Part shown: positions 41,513-54,760 of the stretch, piece after piece
How positions within the stretch are numbered: the stretch's first letter is position 1
Layout of the letters: the number at the start of each line of letters is the position of its first letter
Source of the DNA: Arsenophonus endosymbiont of Aphis craccivora
Lineage (GTDB): Bacteria; Pseudomonadota; Gammaproteobacteria; Enterobacterales; Enterobacteriaceae
Assembly: GCF_013460135.1 (NCBI RefSeq)
Contig: NZ_CP038155.1
Location: 2,232,001 to 2,296,000, forward strand
Direction: 5' to 3'
DNA length: 64,000 nt
The notes under the pieces: model-generated
The model's database searches: none
Told to the model about the DNA's origin: nothing
The model's input: the letters and a program-made list of their open reading frames with translations, nothing else
Position numbers and translations under genes: made by a program

Positions 41513-42567
41513 GGCTTTGTTGAATAAATCGAACTTTTAGGTGATTGGCGGAGCTGATCGCTAAATTCGTTTCAACATCAGGTCCCCATGGCAAAGCAAA
41601 AGTTTAAAATTACCAACTGGCCCGCGTACAACAAGGCACTCAGACAACGCGGTTCCCTGACGGTCTGGCTTGATGAGTCGGCCATCGCTGGATGGACTGA
41701 CAGTTCTTCGCCTGAAGGTCGTGGCCGGCCGCTTTACTACAGCGATATGGCTGTTACCACTGTCCTGATGATGAAGCGTGTGTTTAACCTGTCGCTCCGG
41801 GCATTACAGGGCTTCGTTGATTCGATTTTTAAACTCATGTCTTTGCCGCTGTGCTGTCCGGACTACTCGCTGGTCAGCAGACGAGCAAAGAGCGTCAACA
41901 TCAGCATAAAAACGCCAACGCGTGGTGAAATCTCGCATCTGGTCATCGACAGTACCGGTCTGAAGGTCTTTGGCGAAGGTGAATGGAAAGTCAGGCAGCA
42001 TGGGGCTGACAGACGAAGAGTGTGGCGCAAGCTTCATCTGGCAGCAGACAGTGTGACTCATGAGATTATCTGTGCCGACTTATCGCTCAGCGGAACGACA
42101 GATGCGCAGGCACTGCCGGGCCTTATTAACCAAACCCACCGGAAAATCAGGGAAGTGTCAGCAGACGGTGCTTATGACGCCTGTTACTGCCACGATGCGT
42201 TGCTAAGAAAGAAAATCAGGCCCCTTATCCCGCCGCGAAGCGGAGCGAAATACTAGCCGGACAAGTACCATGAACGTAACCATGCGGTGGCGAATCAGCG
42301 TCTGAGCAGGAGTAATGATATGTGGAAAAAGAAAGTGGGTTATCACCGGCGTTCAGTGGCAGAAACAGCGATGTTCCGCATAAAAACTTTGCTGGGTGGC
42401 CATCTGAGCCTGCGTGACTATGAGGCTCAGGTAGGTGAAACAATGGCGATGGTCAAAGCGCTGAACCGTATGACGTTGTTGGGTATGCCACACAGCGTCA
42501 GGATCGGATAACAGCTGTAGCAGAGGGAGCCATCCTATCGGCTAATTCTGATTTATTCAACAAAGCC
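41513..42567 (+). mobile_element. IS903-group element, IS copy 14, with target duplication, transposase nonsense
   Basis: A complete 1055-bp element flanked by the perfect 9-bp duplication TAAAAATAA (41504-41512 and 42568-42576). The transposase frame from 41588 is stopped by TAG at 42254-42256, replacing W223 (KYW), so E259 is lost. The terminal variant CCTATCGGC is unique to this copy. It lies 3' of gcvT, where gcvH and gcvP would normally follow. Confidence 0.97.
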
Positions 42568-42677
42568 TAAAAATAACTGATTAAAATAGTATTTAGTCAA
42601 TTACGGTGGTTGCTATTTTATTATTTTTAATCAGCCAATTTTTAATAAAACAAACGTAAAAATACAACTAAATAACT

Positions 42678-43779
42678 TTAGTTAATTAATGTTTTGCCAT
42701 AACGCACAAAGCTGGGTTTTACAACCTGAACTGGCATTTCATGTTTTTTTATTTGTACAACCGCCTGCATGCCAATATTCAATGGTACTCGTGCTAAAGC
42801 TATACTTAACCCCAACGTAGGCGAAAATGTGCCACTGGTAATGATCCCTTCACATAACTTACCTGCTGTATCAGTAAAACGAACCGGCAAATCAGCTTGC
42901 AATATTCCCCTATCACGCATCACTAAACCAACTAATTTTTCTGTGCCTACCTGCCGTTGTCTCTCTAGCGCATCTCGTCCGATAAAATAGCGCTCTTCCG
43001 GCTGCCAGGCTATTGTCCATTCCATATTAGCCGCTAATGGTGACACCAGTTCACTCATTTCTTGTCCATACAAATTCATTCCTGCTTCCAGACGAAGGGT
43101 ATCACGTGCCGCCAATCCCGCCGGCTTAATATCTAAATCAATTAATTTTTGCCAAAGTTTGACAGCCTGCTCTTTCGGCAGTGCTATCTCATAACCTAAT
43201 TCGCCGGTATAACCTACAGTAGTAATAAACCAGTCATCAATTTGTTTACCATAGAAGAGTGGCATATCCATAACCGCAGTTTTCTGCTGTTCATTAAGCA
43301 GAGATTGTACTTTGAGTTGTGCATCTGGGCCCTGTATAGCAATGAATGCCAGATCATCTCGTACCTGCACATCAATTAGGTAATTTTCTATATGTTGATT
43401 GATCCAAGCTAAATATTTCTGCCGAGTGGCAGAATTAGCAATTAAGCGATAGTAATCATCATCAAAATAGTAGACAACCAAATCATCGATCACGCCTACC
43501 GATGCATTTAACATACCCGTATAGAGCGCTTCACCAGGCTCCTTCAGTTTTGCTACATCATTGGGCTAATAAATAACGTAAAAAATCTCGGCACAGTTCA
43601 CCATGCAGATCAATAATTGTTAAATAAGAAATATCAAACACGCCAGCTGCTGTCCGAACAGCATGGTGTTCATCAATTTGAGAACCGTAATGCAATGGCA
43701 TCAGCCAGCCATGAAAATCGATCATGGTTGCATTACATGCTAAATGCTGCTGATATAATGAAGTCTGTTTTATCGTCAT
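42678..43779 (-). pseudogene. gcvT: aminomethyltransferase GcvT, one frameshift
   Basis: The T protein of the glycine cleavage system, which moves the aminomethyl carbon to tetrahydrofolate. The N-terminal frame [20 protein letters not shown] continues with [20 protein letters not shown] and DFLRYLLAQ, where a stop follows. One extra base (GCCCAAT for GCCAAT, near 43560) moves the rest into a second frame: [72 protein letters not shown]. The protein is otherwise complete (E. coli 364 residues). gcvH and gcvP are absent downstream, so the pathway is lost here. It follows ubiI, as in enterics. Confidence 0.94.
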
Positions 43780-43990
43780 TGTTCTATTTTCCTCATTAAT
43801 AGGTATAGACAAATTAAATTGTTAAATCAAAGTACCTATTAGTAGAGTAAAACATTAAGCTGAAAAACAGAGAACTACAGTAGTAAAAATAATAACCCAA
43901 ATTGCTAAATTAAATTAATTAAAACAACTATTTCAAACCAGCAGTGTTATTCCCTGTAAAACGATAGATTAAAAGTAATGCACCGATAAG

Positions 43991-45226
43991 TTACACTATT
44001 TCTGATGAATTTGTCGTGACTTTTGCTAACCATTCAGGCATATCATGTGCTCCTAACGCATAGCTTAACAATTTTGGTTTTATGCCTGGTAGTGTATGAG
44101 CCAACAGTAATCCAACATCACGAACCATTTTTTTGACTGGATTATTGCCATCAAATAATTGCCGGAGCCCTTGCATACTAGCCAACATCAGTACAGCACT
44201 ATGTTTACGTTTACGTTCATAACTTTGTAAGTAAAAATACTGCCCAATATCTTTACCTGCGCTATTCAAACGCCGTAATTGTCCCATCAACTCTGCAACA
44301 TCCATAAAACCTAAATTTACTCCTTGACCTGCTAAAGGATGTATCGTGTGAGCAGCATCACCTAATAAAGCAATACGTTGACCGGCAAAATTTCGCGCAT
44401 ACTGGCCAATAAGTGGAAAAATCTGACGTTCACTAATTAACTGACAAAAACCTAGGCGCATATCTAAAGCTACACTTAACTCTTTTTCAAATGCAGAAAC
44501 CTCTAAATTCAAGCGTCTATTCGCTTGCATTGCCGGTAATGACCAAACAATTGAGCAAAGATGAGGATCCTGTAGCGGTAAAAAAGCTAAAATGCTATCG
44601 TTATGAAAAGATTGACGAGCAGTTAGCATATGGGGCATCTCAGTTCGAATGGTGGCTACCAATGCCGTATGTTCATAATCCCAGAAGCTAAGCGGAATAT
44701 CCGCTTTTTCCCTTAACCATGATTTAGCACCATCAGCACCAACTACCAACCTTGCCGTCAACATTTGCTCATTATCACAAGTCATAAATACTTCATTATC
44801 GCCCCAAACAACTTTTTGCAACCTATTGTCTGTTAATAAAGTAATATCTTTGCTTGATTGAGCCTGTTGCCATAATGATCCACGAATAATCGAATTTTCA
44901 ATGATATATCCGAGACCAGGTAAATAATGCTGCTGGGCATCAAATTGTATATGACCAAAACTATCTTGCTGCCAAACCTCCATTTGCTTATAACTACCAA
45001 CTCGTTTCTGCACGATAGTTTGCCAAACACCTAAATAATCGAGTAATTTTTGGCTTGCTGCATTGATGGCAGACACTCTGAGTGAAGGCGCTTGTTGCGG
45101 ATCAAATTGATGTTGCACAGGAGAATTTTCAATAACAGCAATCCTCATCCCACAACCCCGTAATCCACAAGCCAGAGCAAGGCCAACCATACCACCACCC
45201 ACAATAACCACATCAAACGATTGCAT
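43991..45226 (-). CDS. ubiI: 2-octaprenylphenol hydroxylase UbiI
   Basis: Encodes 411 residues (400 in E. coli UbiI/VisC), an FAD monooxygenase that adds the C5 hydroxyl in ubiquinone synthesis. The FAD fingerprint VVIVGGGMVGLALACGLRG, the mid DG motif LVVGADGAKSWLREKA and the GD motif ALLGDAAHTIHPLAGQGVNL are present. It is followed by GFMDVAELMGQL. It lies 25 bp downstream of ubiH on the same strand, forming pepP-ubiH-ubiI. Intact, consistent with retained aerobic respiration. Confidence 0.95.
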   Translation of the reverse strand: MQSFDVVIVGGGMVGLALACGLRGCGMRIAVIENSPVQHQFDPQQAPSLRVSAINAASQKLLDYLGVWQTIVQKRVGSYKQMEVWQQDSFGHIQFDAQQHYLPGLGYIIENSIIRGSLWQQAQSSKDITLLTDNRLQKVVWGDNEVFMTCDNEQMLTARLVVGADGAKSWLREKADIPLSFWDYEHTALVATIRTEMPHMLTARQSFHNDSILAFLPLQDPHLCSIVWSLPAMQANRRLNLEVSAFEKELSVALDMRLGFCQLISERQIFPLIGQYARNFAGQRIALLGDAAHTIHPLAGQGVNLGFMDVAELMGQLRRLNSAGKDIGQYFYLQSYERKRKHSAVLMLASMQGLRQLFDGNNPVKKMVRDVGLLLAHTLPGIKPKLLSYALGAHDMPEWLAKVTTNSSEIV

Positions 45227-45251
45227 AGTGAAAATATTCCTTCTTAAATAG

Positions 45252-46430
45252 CTAGAGATGAAACGATCGTCCCATTGCTTGGTGGGCTAAAATGTCACGC
45301 ATAAGTGGTAGTGTTTCCATTGCCATTAATCCAACATTACGGCCGATAGCACAAATTAGATGATTATTGGAAAATAAATGAACCAGGTTATCGGTTAACT
45401 TTATGGTGCTTTGACGATCATCATGACGCTGCATTTGATACTGCATAAGAACCGAGTAAGCTCCCATATCACCACCATGATTGGCTACTTCACTAATTAT
45501 ATTGGCAAGGATCATGACATCACGCATACCAAGATTAAACCCCTGACCAGCAATAGGATGTAAAGTTTGTGCTGCATTGCCAACTAAAACCAATCGATGG
45601 CTAATCAATCTTTTCGCTTGCGAAAGTAACAATGGAAAAAAGTAACGCTCACTAACGGCCTTAATTTCACCTAACCGCCAGCCAAACCATTTTTGTAATT
45701 CTGTCATAAATTGGTCATCACTCCACTGCATAATAGACTGCTGGTTTTCCAATGGGTGACACCAAACCAACGAACTACGCCCTTTAGACATAGGTAACAT
45801 TGCCAACGGACCATGTTGGGTAAAACGCTCAAAGGCTTGACCCTGTGGTACTTGGCTAGTTAAAATATTAGCAATAATTGCACATTGTTGGTATGACGCG
45901 CGCTGCCATTCAATTTGACTGATTTTACCTATCATGGAATCGCTGCCATCAGCAGCAATTAATAATTTCCCGGTTAATACTTTACCACTCGTTAATTTGA
46001 CTGATACATGCTCAATTGTGCGCTCAACAGCAATAACTTCATCTGGACAATATAATTCAACACTCGGCGCTTTTTTAAACTGCTCAAATAAGTAATTTCC
46101 TGCATCCTGCAATTCGACAACATAACCAAGTGCAGGAAGGGAATAATCTTTGGCATACATATTTACCGCGCCAGCATGGCCATAGTCAGAAACATGAATA
46201 TTAGTAATTGGCGTCACATACTTTTTTAATCCGTGCCAGACACCAATTTGATTAAACTGTTGGCAAGTGCCATAAGCCAGTGCAATTATTCTGGCATCAA
46301 AACCAGGATGTGCCTTATTAGGTAACCTTGCTTCAATTAATGAAACTTGAACCTTTCCCTGACTGAAGGCCGAAATAGCAAGTGCTAATGACGCACCTGT
46401 CATACCACCGCCAACAATAATTACTTTCAT
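45252..46430 (-). CDS. ubiH: 2-octaprenyl-6-methoxyphenol hydroxylase UbiH
   Basis: Encodes 392 residues, equal to E. coli UbiH. It is an FAD monooxygenase of the same family as UbiI, hydroxylating C1 of the ubiquinone ring. It has VIIVGGGMTGASLALAIS, LLIAADGSDSMIGKIS and VGNAAQTLHPIAGQGFNLGM. The GNAAQ variant of the GD motif is typical of UbiH and separates it from UbiI. It starts 17 bp after the pepP stop, so pepP, ubiH and ubiI probably share a message. Intact. Confidence 0.95.
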   Translation of the reverse strand: MKVIIVGGGMTGASLALAISAFSQGKVQVSLIEARLPNKAHPGFDARIIALAYGTCQQFNQIGVWHGLKKYVTPITNIHVSDYGHAGAVNMYAKDYSLPALGYVVELQDAGNYLFEQFKKAPSVELYCPDEVIAVERTIEHVSVKLTSGKVLTGKLLIAADGSDSMIGKISQIEWQRASYQQCAIIANILTSQVPQGQAFERFTQHGPLAMLPMSKGRSSLVWCHPLENQQSIMQWSDDQFMTELQKWFGWRLGEIKAVSERYFFPLLLSQAKRLISHRLVLVGNAAQTLHPIAGQGFNLGMRDVMILANIISEVANHGGDMGAYSVLMQYQMQRHDDRQSTIKLTDNLVHLFSNNHLICAIGRNVGLMAMETLPLMRDILAHQAMGRSFHL

Positions 46431-46447
46431 CTTTTCTAATCCCCTGC

Positions 46448-47758
46448 CTACTTTTCTGCTGCCATCAGTGCTTCTATCTCATCAGGATCTTTAATAGCAG
46501 CTTCTGTCAGGTTTTCATTACCTTCTTCAGTGATCACAATATCATCTTCAATACGGATACCAATTCCTCGATAAGCTTCAGGCACATTAGCATCCGGTGC
46601 AATATAAAGCCCCGGTTCAACGGTCAATACCATACCCGGCTCTAACGGACGATCGCGATTGTTTCCATAGTCACCAACATCATGGACATCAAGCCCTAAC
46701 CAGTGACTTAAACCATGCATAAAAAAAGGCAAATGAGCTTTACTTTCGATCAGTTTGTCTAGCTCGCCTTGCAAAAGACCCAACTTAATTAAACCTTCGA
46801 TCTTAATCTTTATCACCGCCGCCATCACTTGATGAATAGTGACCCCAGGTCGATATAAAGTTAAAGCGCTATTTAGTGCCATAAATACAATGTCATAAAT
46901 TTCACGTTGCGGTGGGCTGAATTTACCATTGACTGGAAAGGTACGTGTAATATCACTGGCATAACCTTGATATTCTGCACCGGCATCAACCAAAACTAAA
47001 TCCCCTGCCTTCATCACGGCATCATTTTCGGTGTAATGCAAAATACATGCATTTTGCCCACTGCCGACAATGGTAGTATAAGCAGGCGATTTTGCGCCTT
47101 GACTGGCAAACTGATGTTCAATTTCTGCAGCCAGCTGATATTCATACATATCAGGCTGGCAGGTTTGCATTGCTCTAAGGTGTGCATCAGCAGAAATTTT
47201 GCTAGCTTCACGCATTAGAGTGAGTTCTTCAGGTGATTTAAATAATCGCATTTCGTGCAGCATTGGCCGCCAATCAATTTGAGTAGATGGAGCTTTTAAT
47301 TTTTGCCGACTACCTTGCCTTAACCGATTAAGTGCTGCACCAACAATCTGAGCGGCATAAGCAAATTCACCTTGCGCATGATAAATAGCGGCTAAACCAT
47401 TCAATAATTGATAAAGTTGTTGACCAATTTCGGCAAACGGTAATGCCCGATCCACGCCCAGCTTTGCAATCGCGGCTTGCTGGCCTAAACGACGACCAAA
47501 CCAGGTTTCCATAGCTTGATCACGCACACGATTAAATAGTATGCTCTCACTAGAGGTTTCATTATATTTAATAATAACTAACGCTGCTTCAGGTTCACTA
47601 AAACCAGTTAAATAGAGAAAATCACTGTGTTGCCGATAGGGATATTCACAATCTGCATTTCGCAAAGCAGATGGAGCGGCAAAAAAAATAGCCGCGCTGG
47701 CAGGTGCCATTTTTTTTAATAACTTATGGCGACGAGATATAAATGGTTGTTGAGTCAT
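46448..47758 (-). CDS. pepP: Xaa-Pro aminopeptidase P
   Basis: Encodes 436 residues (441 in E. coli). It is a dimanganese M24 peptidase that removes an N-terminal residue preceding proline. Metal ligands are visible in LVDAGAEYQGYASDITRTFP (two aspartates), in MHGLSHWLGLDVHDVG (histidine), and in LTVEPGLYIA and GIRIEDDIVIT (glutamates). The aminopeptidase P N-terminal domain begins FISRRHKLLKKMAPASAAIF. It is the first gene of the pepP-ubiH-ubiI cluster, downstream of ygfB on the same strand. Intact. Confidence 0.95.
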   Translation of the reverse strand: MTQQPFISRRHKLLKKMAPASAAIFFAAPSALRNADCEYPYRQHSDFLYLTGFSEPEAALVIIKYNETSSESILFNRVRDQAMETWFGRRLGQQAAIAKLGVDRALPFAEIGQQLYQLLNGLAAIYHAQGEFAYAAQIVGAALNRLRQGSRQKLKAPSTQIDWRPMLHEMRLFKSPEELTLMREASKISADAHLRAMQTCQPDMYEYQLAAEIEHQFASQGAKSPAYTTIVGSGQNACILHYTENDAVMKAGDLVLVDAGAEYQGYASDITRTFPVNGKFSPPQREIYDIVFMALNSALTLYRPGVTIHQVMAAVIKIKIEGLIKLGLLQGELDKLIESKAHLPFFMHGLSHWLGLDVHDVGDYGNNRDRPLEPGMVLTVEPGLYIAPDANVPEAYRGIGIRIEDDIVITEEGNENLTEAAIKDPDEIEALMAAEK

Positions 47759-47809
47759 GCCTTCTCCCGCGAGCGATTAACAACAAAATAGGTGAGAATA
47801 TTATGCCTA

Positions 47810-48385
47810 TCAATGTAATGTTAGTTTATCGTTTTTTGCTTTCATTCGCCTATCTTTTACCTCCATAAAGGCAATAAAACAGAGCTGAACTGCGACCTTA
47901 ACATACTCAATGATCTCTTACAAAGCCTGTTCTAACTCATTTTGATCGTCATTTTTGTCATAACCCAACATACCAATATTGCGTAAATCCGTAACAATTT
48001 CTTTTAATTCTTTTTTTTCCATCAACTTAGGTTGAGTAACCCCCAAGCCTAATAAAAAATGGTTAACCCAACCGGCTAAGGCATCAGCTCGCTCAGACAC
48101 CTTATCATTTTCAGGTAACAACAAATTAAAAATGAAATCATTATTATCTAAAGATGCAAATGTAAAGTCATAAAGCTCACTGAGTGGATTAGTTAATATC
48201 TGTGAAAAAGCTAATCCATCATTGGTTAGTTCATTAATTGACTTTTTCCAGTTATAATCGTGATTACCGCCACAAATTAGGCCCGTAATTAAGCCGTGCA
48301 TTTCTGCGGCTGTTAAAGCAACTTTCTGTTGTTGCAATAGTAGCTCAAGAGTTTGATAATTAGGTAAAGATTTCTGTATTGGCAT
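47810..48385 (-). pseudogene. ygfB: UPF0149 family protein YgfB, late in-frame stop
   Basis: Full reconstructed length is 191 codons (E. coli YgfB 192). The N-terminal part AAEMHGLITGLICGGNHDYN and DALAGWVNHFLLGLGVTQPK are well conserved. TAA at 47918-47920 follows NELEQAL. The same frame then continues EIIEYVKVAVQLCFIAFMEV to a TGA at 47810-47812, matching the expected EEIIEYVRVAALLC. A glutamate codon has thus become TAA. The 155-residue product lacks the last 36 residues, including the conserved final helix. It may be a fresh pseudogene or a tolerated truncation. It is divergent from zapA. Confidence 0.85.
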
Positions 48386-48568
48386 GTCTGCTCAGTTAAG
48401 TTAATAATATTGATATGTAATATGCTACCATCAAGGACGGTCGCTATACTAGATAAGTGCACAAATTGCACATATATTACTCATAATTATTCTGATAGCA
48501 TCAATAGAATTATGGGCAGCGAAATATTACTTGTCTATTTCGTCTCCCCACATAATCAGGAAGGTATA

Positions 48569-48898
48569 ATGTCTACACAACCTGTTGATATTCAAATTTT
48601 GGGACGAACATTAAGGGTTAATTGCCCCAAAGAACAACAACATGCCTTAAAATCGTCTGCGGCTGAGCTAGAGCAACGGCTAAAAGATCTAAAAAATCGA
48701 ACTGGTGTCACAAATACCGAGCAACTTCTTTTTATCGTCGCTTTAAACATTTGTCATGAACTGGCGCAAGAAAAAATCAAAACTCAGGACTACACTGATA
48801 ATATGGAACAAAAAATCCGTGTATTGCAACATACGATCGAACAGGCATTGCAAGAGCAAGCGCGCATTACTGGACGAACAATTACTCCGTTAGAATAA
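48569..48898 (+). CDS. zapA: cell division protein ZapA
   Basis: Encodes 109 residues, equal to E. coli ZapA, which bundles FtsZ filaments at midcell. [20 protein letters not shown] forms the N-terminal beta domain and the rest is helical coiled coil ([32 protein letters not shown]). I chose the start at 48569 with CAGGAAGG upstream; the open frame extends 53 codons further but has no similarity there. The order zapA, ssrS, fau is that of E. coli. Intact. Confidence 0.94.
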   Translation: MSTQPVDIQILGRTLRVNCPKEQQHALKSSAAELEQRLKDLKNRTGVTNTEQLLFIVALNICHELAQEKIKTQDYTDNMEQKIRVLQHTIEQALQEQARITGRTITPLE

Positions 48899-48993
48899 AA
48901 CCGATGAATAAAACAACATTGGTACCAAAATAGAGTAAGAATAGGTTGCTTTCTGTATTTACTTTCATACAATAGATACTAAGATATAGTTTA

Positions 48994-49197
48994 GAATTCT
49001 CTGAGATGCTCGTCAGCGGGTCAGTCCCCTGAGCCGATATTTCAAATCACTTAGAATGTGGATATCTGTTTATGGTGTGCATGCCTGGTCAGCTAGGGAA
49101 AGCCTAGCCACTAGGAAGCCTAAAGTTAACGATACTACGTTCACCTTGAACCAAGGGTTCAAGGGTTACAGCCCGCAACGGCATCTTGGAGGTCCTC
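48994..49197 (+). ncRNA. ssrS: 6S RNA
   Basis: The 6S RNA, which binds sigma-70 RNA polymerase in stationary phase. The 5' strand CTCTGAGATGCTCGTCAGCG and CAGTCCCCTGAGCCGATATT, the 3' strand CACCTTGAACCAAGGGTTCA and AGGGTTACAGCCCGCAACGG, and the closing GGCATCTTGGAGGTCC match the enteric sequence. They can pair into the long rod with a central bubble. It lies between zapA and fau, its universal position. Exact ends are estimated by alignment. Confidence 0.95.
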
Positions 49198-49326
49198 AAT
49201 GAGCTTACTTTTATACTCACAGTGTTACCATTTAAATATACTATGCTTCAGTCAATAAAAGTTGAATGATACAATTATAAAAAACCGTCTTATTTTATTG
49301 CTGCCAAATTAATAATTCCCAATTTT

Positions 49327-49929
49327 ATGTCTAATAATCTAGTCGAACGACAGAAAATTATCCGGCAAACAGTTCGCCAATATCGTCGACAATTAACATG
49401 CGAACAACAAAATAGCGCAGCAGATAAAATAACTCACCTGGTGTTAGAACACGAGCTTATCCGATCTGCCTCCCATTTGGCGTTATTTGTTTCATTTGAT
49501 GGTGAAATCAATACTCATCTATTAATTAAAAAACTTTGGACACAAAAAAAAAGTTTATCTACCTGTTTTGCATCCCTTCAATCGCCATCAACTACTGTTT
49601 TTACACTATCGCCCTGACACTCAACTGATAAAAAATCGCTTTCATATCGATGAACCAGCACTTAATGTTATGGATGTGATGCCAATAGCACAGTTAGATA
49701 TTCTGTGTTAGATATTCTGTTCGTGCCATTAGTCGCATTTGATAAACAAGGACAACGATTAGGTATGGGCGGCGGATTTTATGATAGGTTGCTTGCCAAT
49801 TGGCGTAAAAAACACTTTTATCCGATTGGATTGGAGCATGACTGCCAATTGGTTGATAAAATTCCTACCGCACCATGGGATATCCCATTACCAGAAATAA
49901 TTACACCTTCAAGAAGATGGCGTTGGTAA
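49327..49929 (+). pseudogene. fau: 5-formyltetrahydrofolate cyclo-ligase, two frameshifts
   Basis: Fau (YgfA) turns 5-formyltetrahydrofolate into 5,10-methenyltetrahydrofolate. The N-terminal frame MSNNLVERQKIIRQTVRQYR and LALFVSFDGEINTHLLIKKL ends after a run of nine A residues near 49550. A shift there restores VYLPVLHPFNRHQLLFLHYR and NVMDVMPIAQLDIL. A perfect 14-bp tandem duplication (49693-49706 and 49707-49720) then adds a second shift. The last frame has FVPLVAFDKQGQRLGMGGGF and the nucleotide site YDRLLANW. Both changes are slippage-type events. It follows ssrS as in E. coli. Confidence 0.92.
49693..49720 (+). repeat. 14-bp tandem duplication in fau
   Basis: GTTAGATATTCTGT occurs twice head to tail. 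Deleting one copy restores the reading QLDILFVPLVAFD. Confidence 0.9.
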
Positions 49930-49998
49930 ACAATTTAACCGGGATTAACCAGAGTTATATTAAAATCAGCAATTGGTCTTATGGTCAAATAGTTGTTA

Positions 49999-50633
49999 TT
50001 AACTGTTTTTTCCCCTAACAATATTTTGTTGCAACATAGCAATATTCTGCTGATAAGAATTACGATAAACATCATAATGGCCGTTGCGTTTATTTAAATA
50101 TATTCGTTTACCCTGATATTTATCTAAATCTTGTTTATGTTGTTAGATAAAATGCTTTATTTCATCCGCAGATAGGCTATCGATAGTTAATTTAATTTTT
50201 TTATTAAATTTTTTTTATGGTTGATAATTTCTAACTGAGTTGTTCGTGTTTTTTCATCCACGGTAATAAATTTTAATGATATTTTTTCATCAATTTTTAT
50301 TTTTTGTTGACTATTAGTCAGTTTAGTTAATGCAATAATCGAAATTTCATTATCATTAACAAAAAAACGATTTAACTGTTTTTCTTTCTGCTCATTTTGA
50401 TGATGAATAATGTGACTCTTTTTAATAAAACTTCCCATAACAAAAGTAAAGTTTCCATCTACCTGTTTTTTCACCGCATAGATAGCAGCAAGTTGATTAA
50501 AAAACTCCATTAATTTTTGTTTATCGGTAAAATGATAAACTCCTATATTTGAATCAAATACAGGCTTTGTTGATATTGCAAAACCACTAGAAAATGGCAT
50601 TTCATACAATACATTTTCTGAACTTCCTTTCAC
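49999..50633 (-). pseudogene. Unrecognised protein remnant overlapping the TpsA relic
   Basis: A minus-strand frame of up to 148 codons (for example LMEFFNQLAAIYAVKKQVDG, NFTFVMGSFIKKSHIIHHQN, LNRFFVNDNEISIIALTKLT) ends in an A-rich tract near 50190. A second frame continues LTIDSLSADEIKHFI, then TAA at 50142-50144, QHKQDLDKYQGKRIYLNKRN and ends RGKNS and TAA at 49999-50001. This looks like one gene with a frameshift and a nonsense codon. Its first 30 or so codons overlap the plus-strand TpsA remnant, so the true 5' end is unclear and may lie near 50530. Family unknown. Confidence 0.45.
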
Positions 50634-51387
50634 TCAAAGTGGCATTAGCTTTAATAATGATATCCAATCAAATCCAATACTAGACAATACAGCGGCTAAG
50701 ATTATTATCGCAGAAATTACTAGCGATAAGCACTCTAATCTACAAGGCACTATCGGCATTAAAGGAACTATTGCAGATTTGATTATTACCAATCCTAATG
50801 GGATCAGTTGGAAAAATGGTAAAACAGATAATGTCAAAAGTCTGTCGCTTATCGCAGGTAAACTGGAAATCCCAGCGAAAAAAACGTTACAACAGCTGAA
50901 AAGTCTAAAATTCATTACCACAATAGGTAGCAGCATTAATTTAACTGATGATAGAGAAAATTCCTTGTCCATCAACAATCTGGCGAATATTGAGGCTAAA
51001 ATTAATATTGCTAAAGTTAATCTTTTTGCTGATAAAATTATCATCAACAATAATATAACCCTGGAGGCTGCACAACAACACTACCTTGCCGCAACTGGCG
51101 CAATATCTTATAGCCTGCGCCAAGCTAACATTAAACTTAAGCACCTAATCAAACCGGATACTAATCTAACTTATTTACACCATAGTCAGCTTAAACTTAG
51201 CCAGCAGACTACTGTCAAAGGGCAAAATATTATTCTGGAAAGCCACCCTTATCAATGTAGTAATAGTTATTCATGCAAAAATAATAATATCCAATTACAC
51301 GGCTCGCTGATCGCACAAAATTTTTCCCTACGCGGTGATAGTCTATTTGAAAATTCAGGATCGCTAATTCTTGGCCGGCAACCATGA
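50539..51387 (+). pseudogene. TpsA (filamentous haemagglutinin type) secretion-domain remnant
   Basis: From 50539 the plus strand reads TPIFESNTGFVDIAKPLENG, then ISYNTFSELPFTQSGISFNN, AKIIIAEITSDKHSNLQGTI and ADLIITNPNGISWKNGKTDN. NPNG preceded by ADLII is the signature of the TPS domain of two-partner-secreted adhesins and haemolysins, here followed by beta-helix repeats. The protein stops at TGA 51385-51387 after LGRQP, about 280 codons in, whereas intact TpsA proteins are usually far larger. The signal peptide is missing upstream, and no TpsB transporter is visible. I take it as the 5' relic of an exoprotein gene, fixed between fau and eno. Confidence 0.75.
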
Positions 51388-51468
51388 TCGATAAATTGAT
51401 AATATTAATAAACAGTTGCCTTATTAAGCCATAATAAAAGCATAAAAGAAATCCAAGGACTATTAATA

Positions 51469-51504
51469 AAAAAGGCGAGATAACAATAAGTCTCTCGCCT
51501 TTAA
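51469..51504 (-). terminator. eno terminator
   Basis: AAAGGCGAGA and TCTCGCCTTT form a stem around a short loop, with a T run on the minus strand. It lies just past the eno stop. Confidence 0.85.
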
Positions 51505-51530
51505 TATATGATTAATCAATAACAGTAAAT

Positions 51531-52859
<1,329 letters not shown>

Positions 52860-52886
52860 TCAGCCAATGGTAACAAATTAATACCA

Positions 52887-54551
<1,665 letters not shown>

Positions 54552-54760
54552 TTAGGTGTAAAAGACGATGAATATAACAGGACGGGAAAGCAGTATACCC
54601 TAACCTTAAATCTGCTACAAATGTTCTAAACCTATTAAGGTTAACTTTCATCAATAATCTTTCAATATCAAGAATTAGCTTATGCAAATTCCTGTCAATA
54701 AATAGCTGCTCGATTATAACATCCTAACTAATACTTAATCCATTCAGCTAAAAATAATAA

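Noticed and set aside
50634-51050. 138-residue minus-strand frame within the TpsA relic
   Set aside because: The plus strand carries the recognisable NPNG domain; this one is its shadow.
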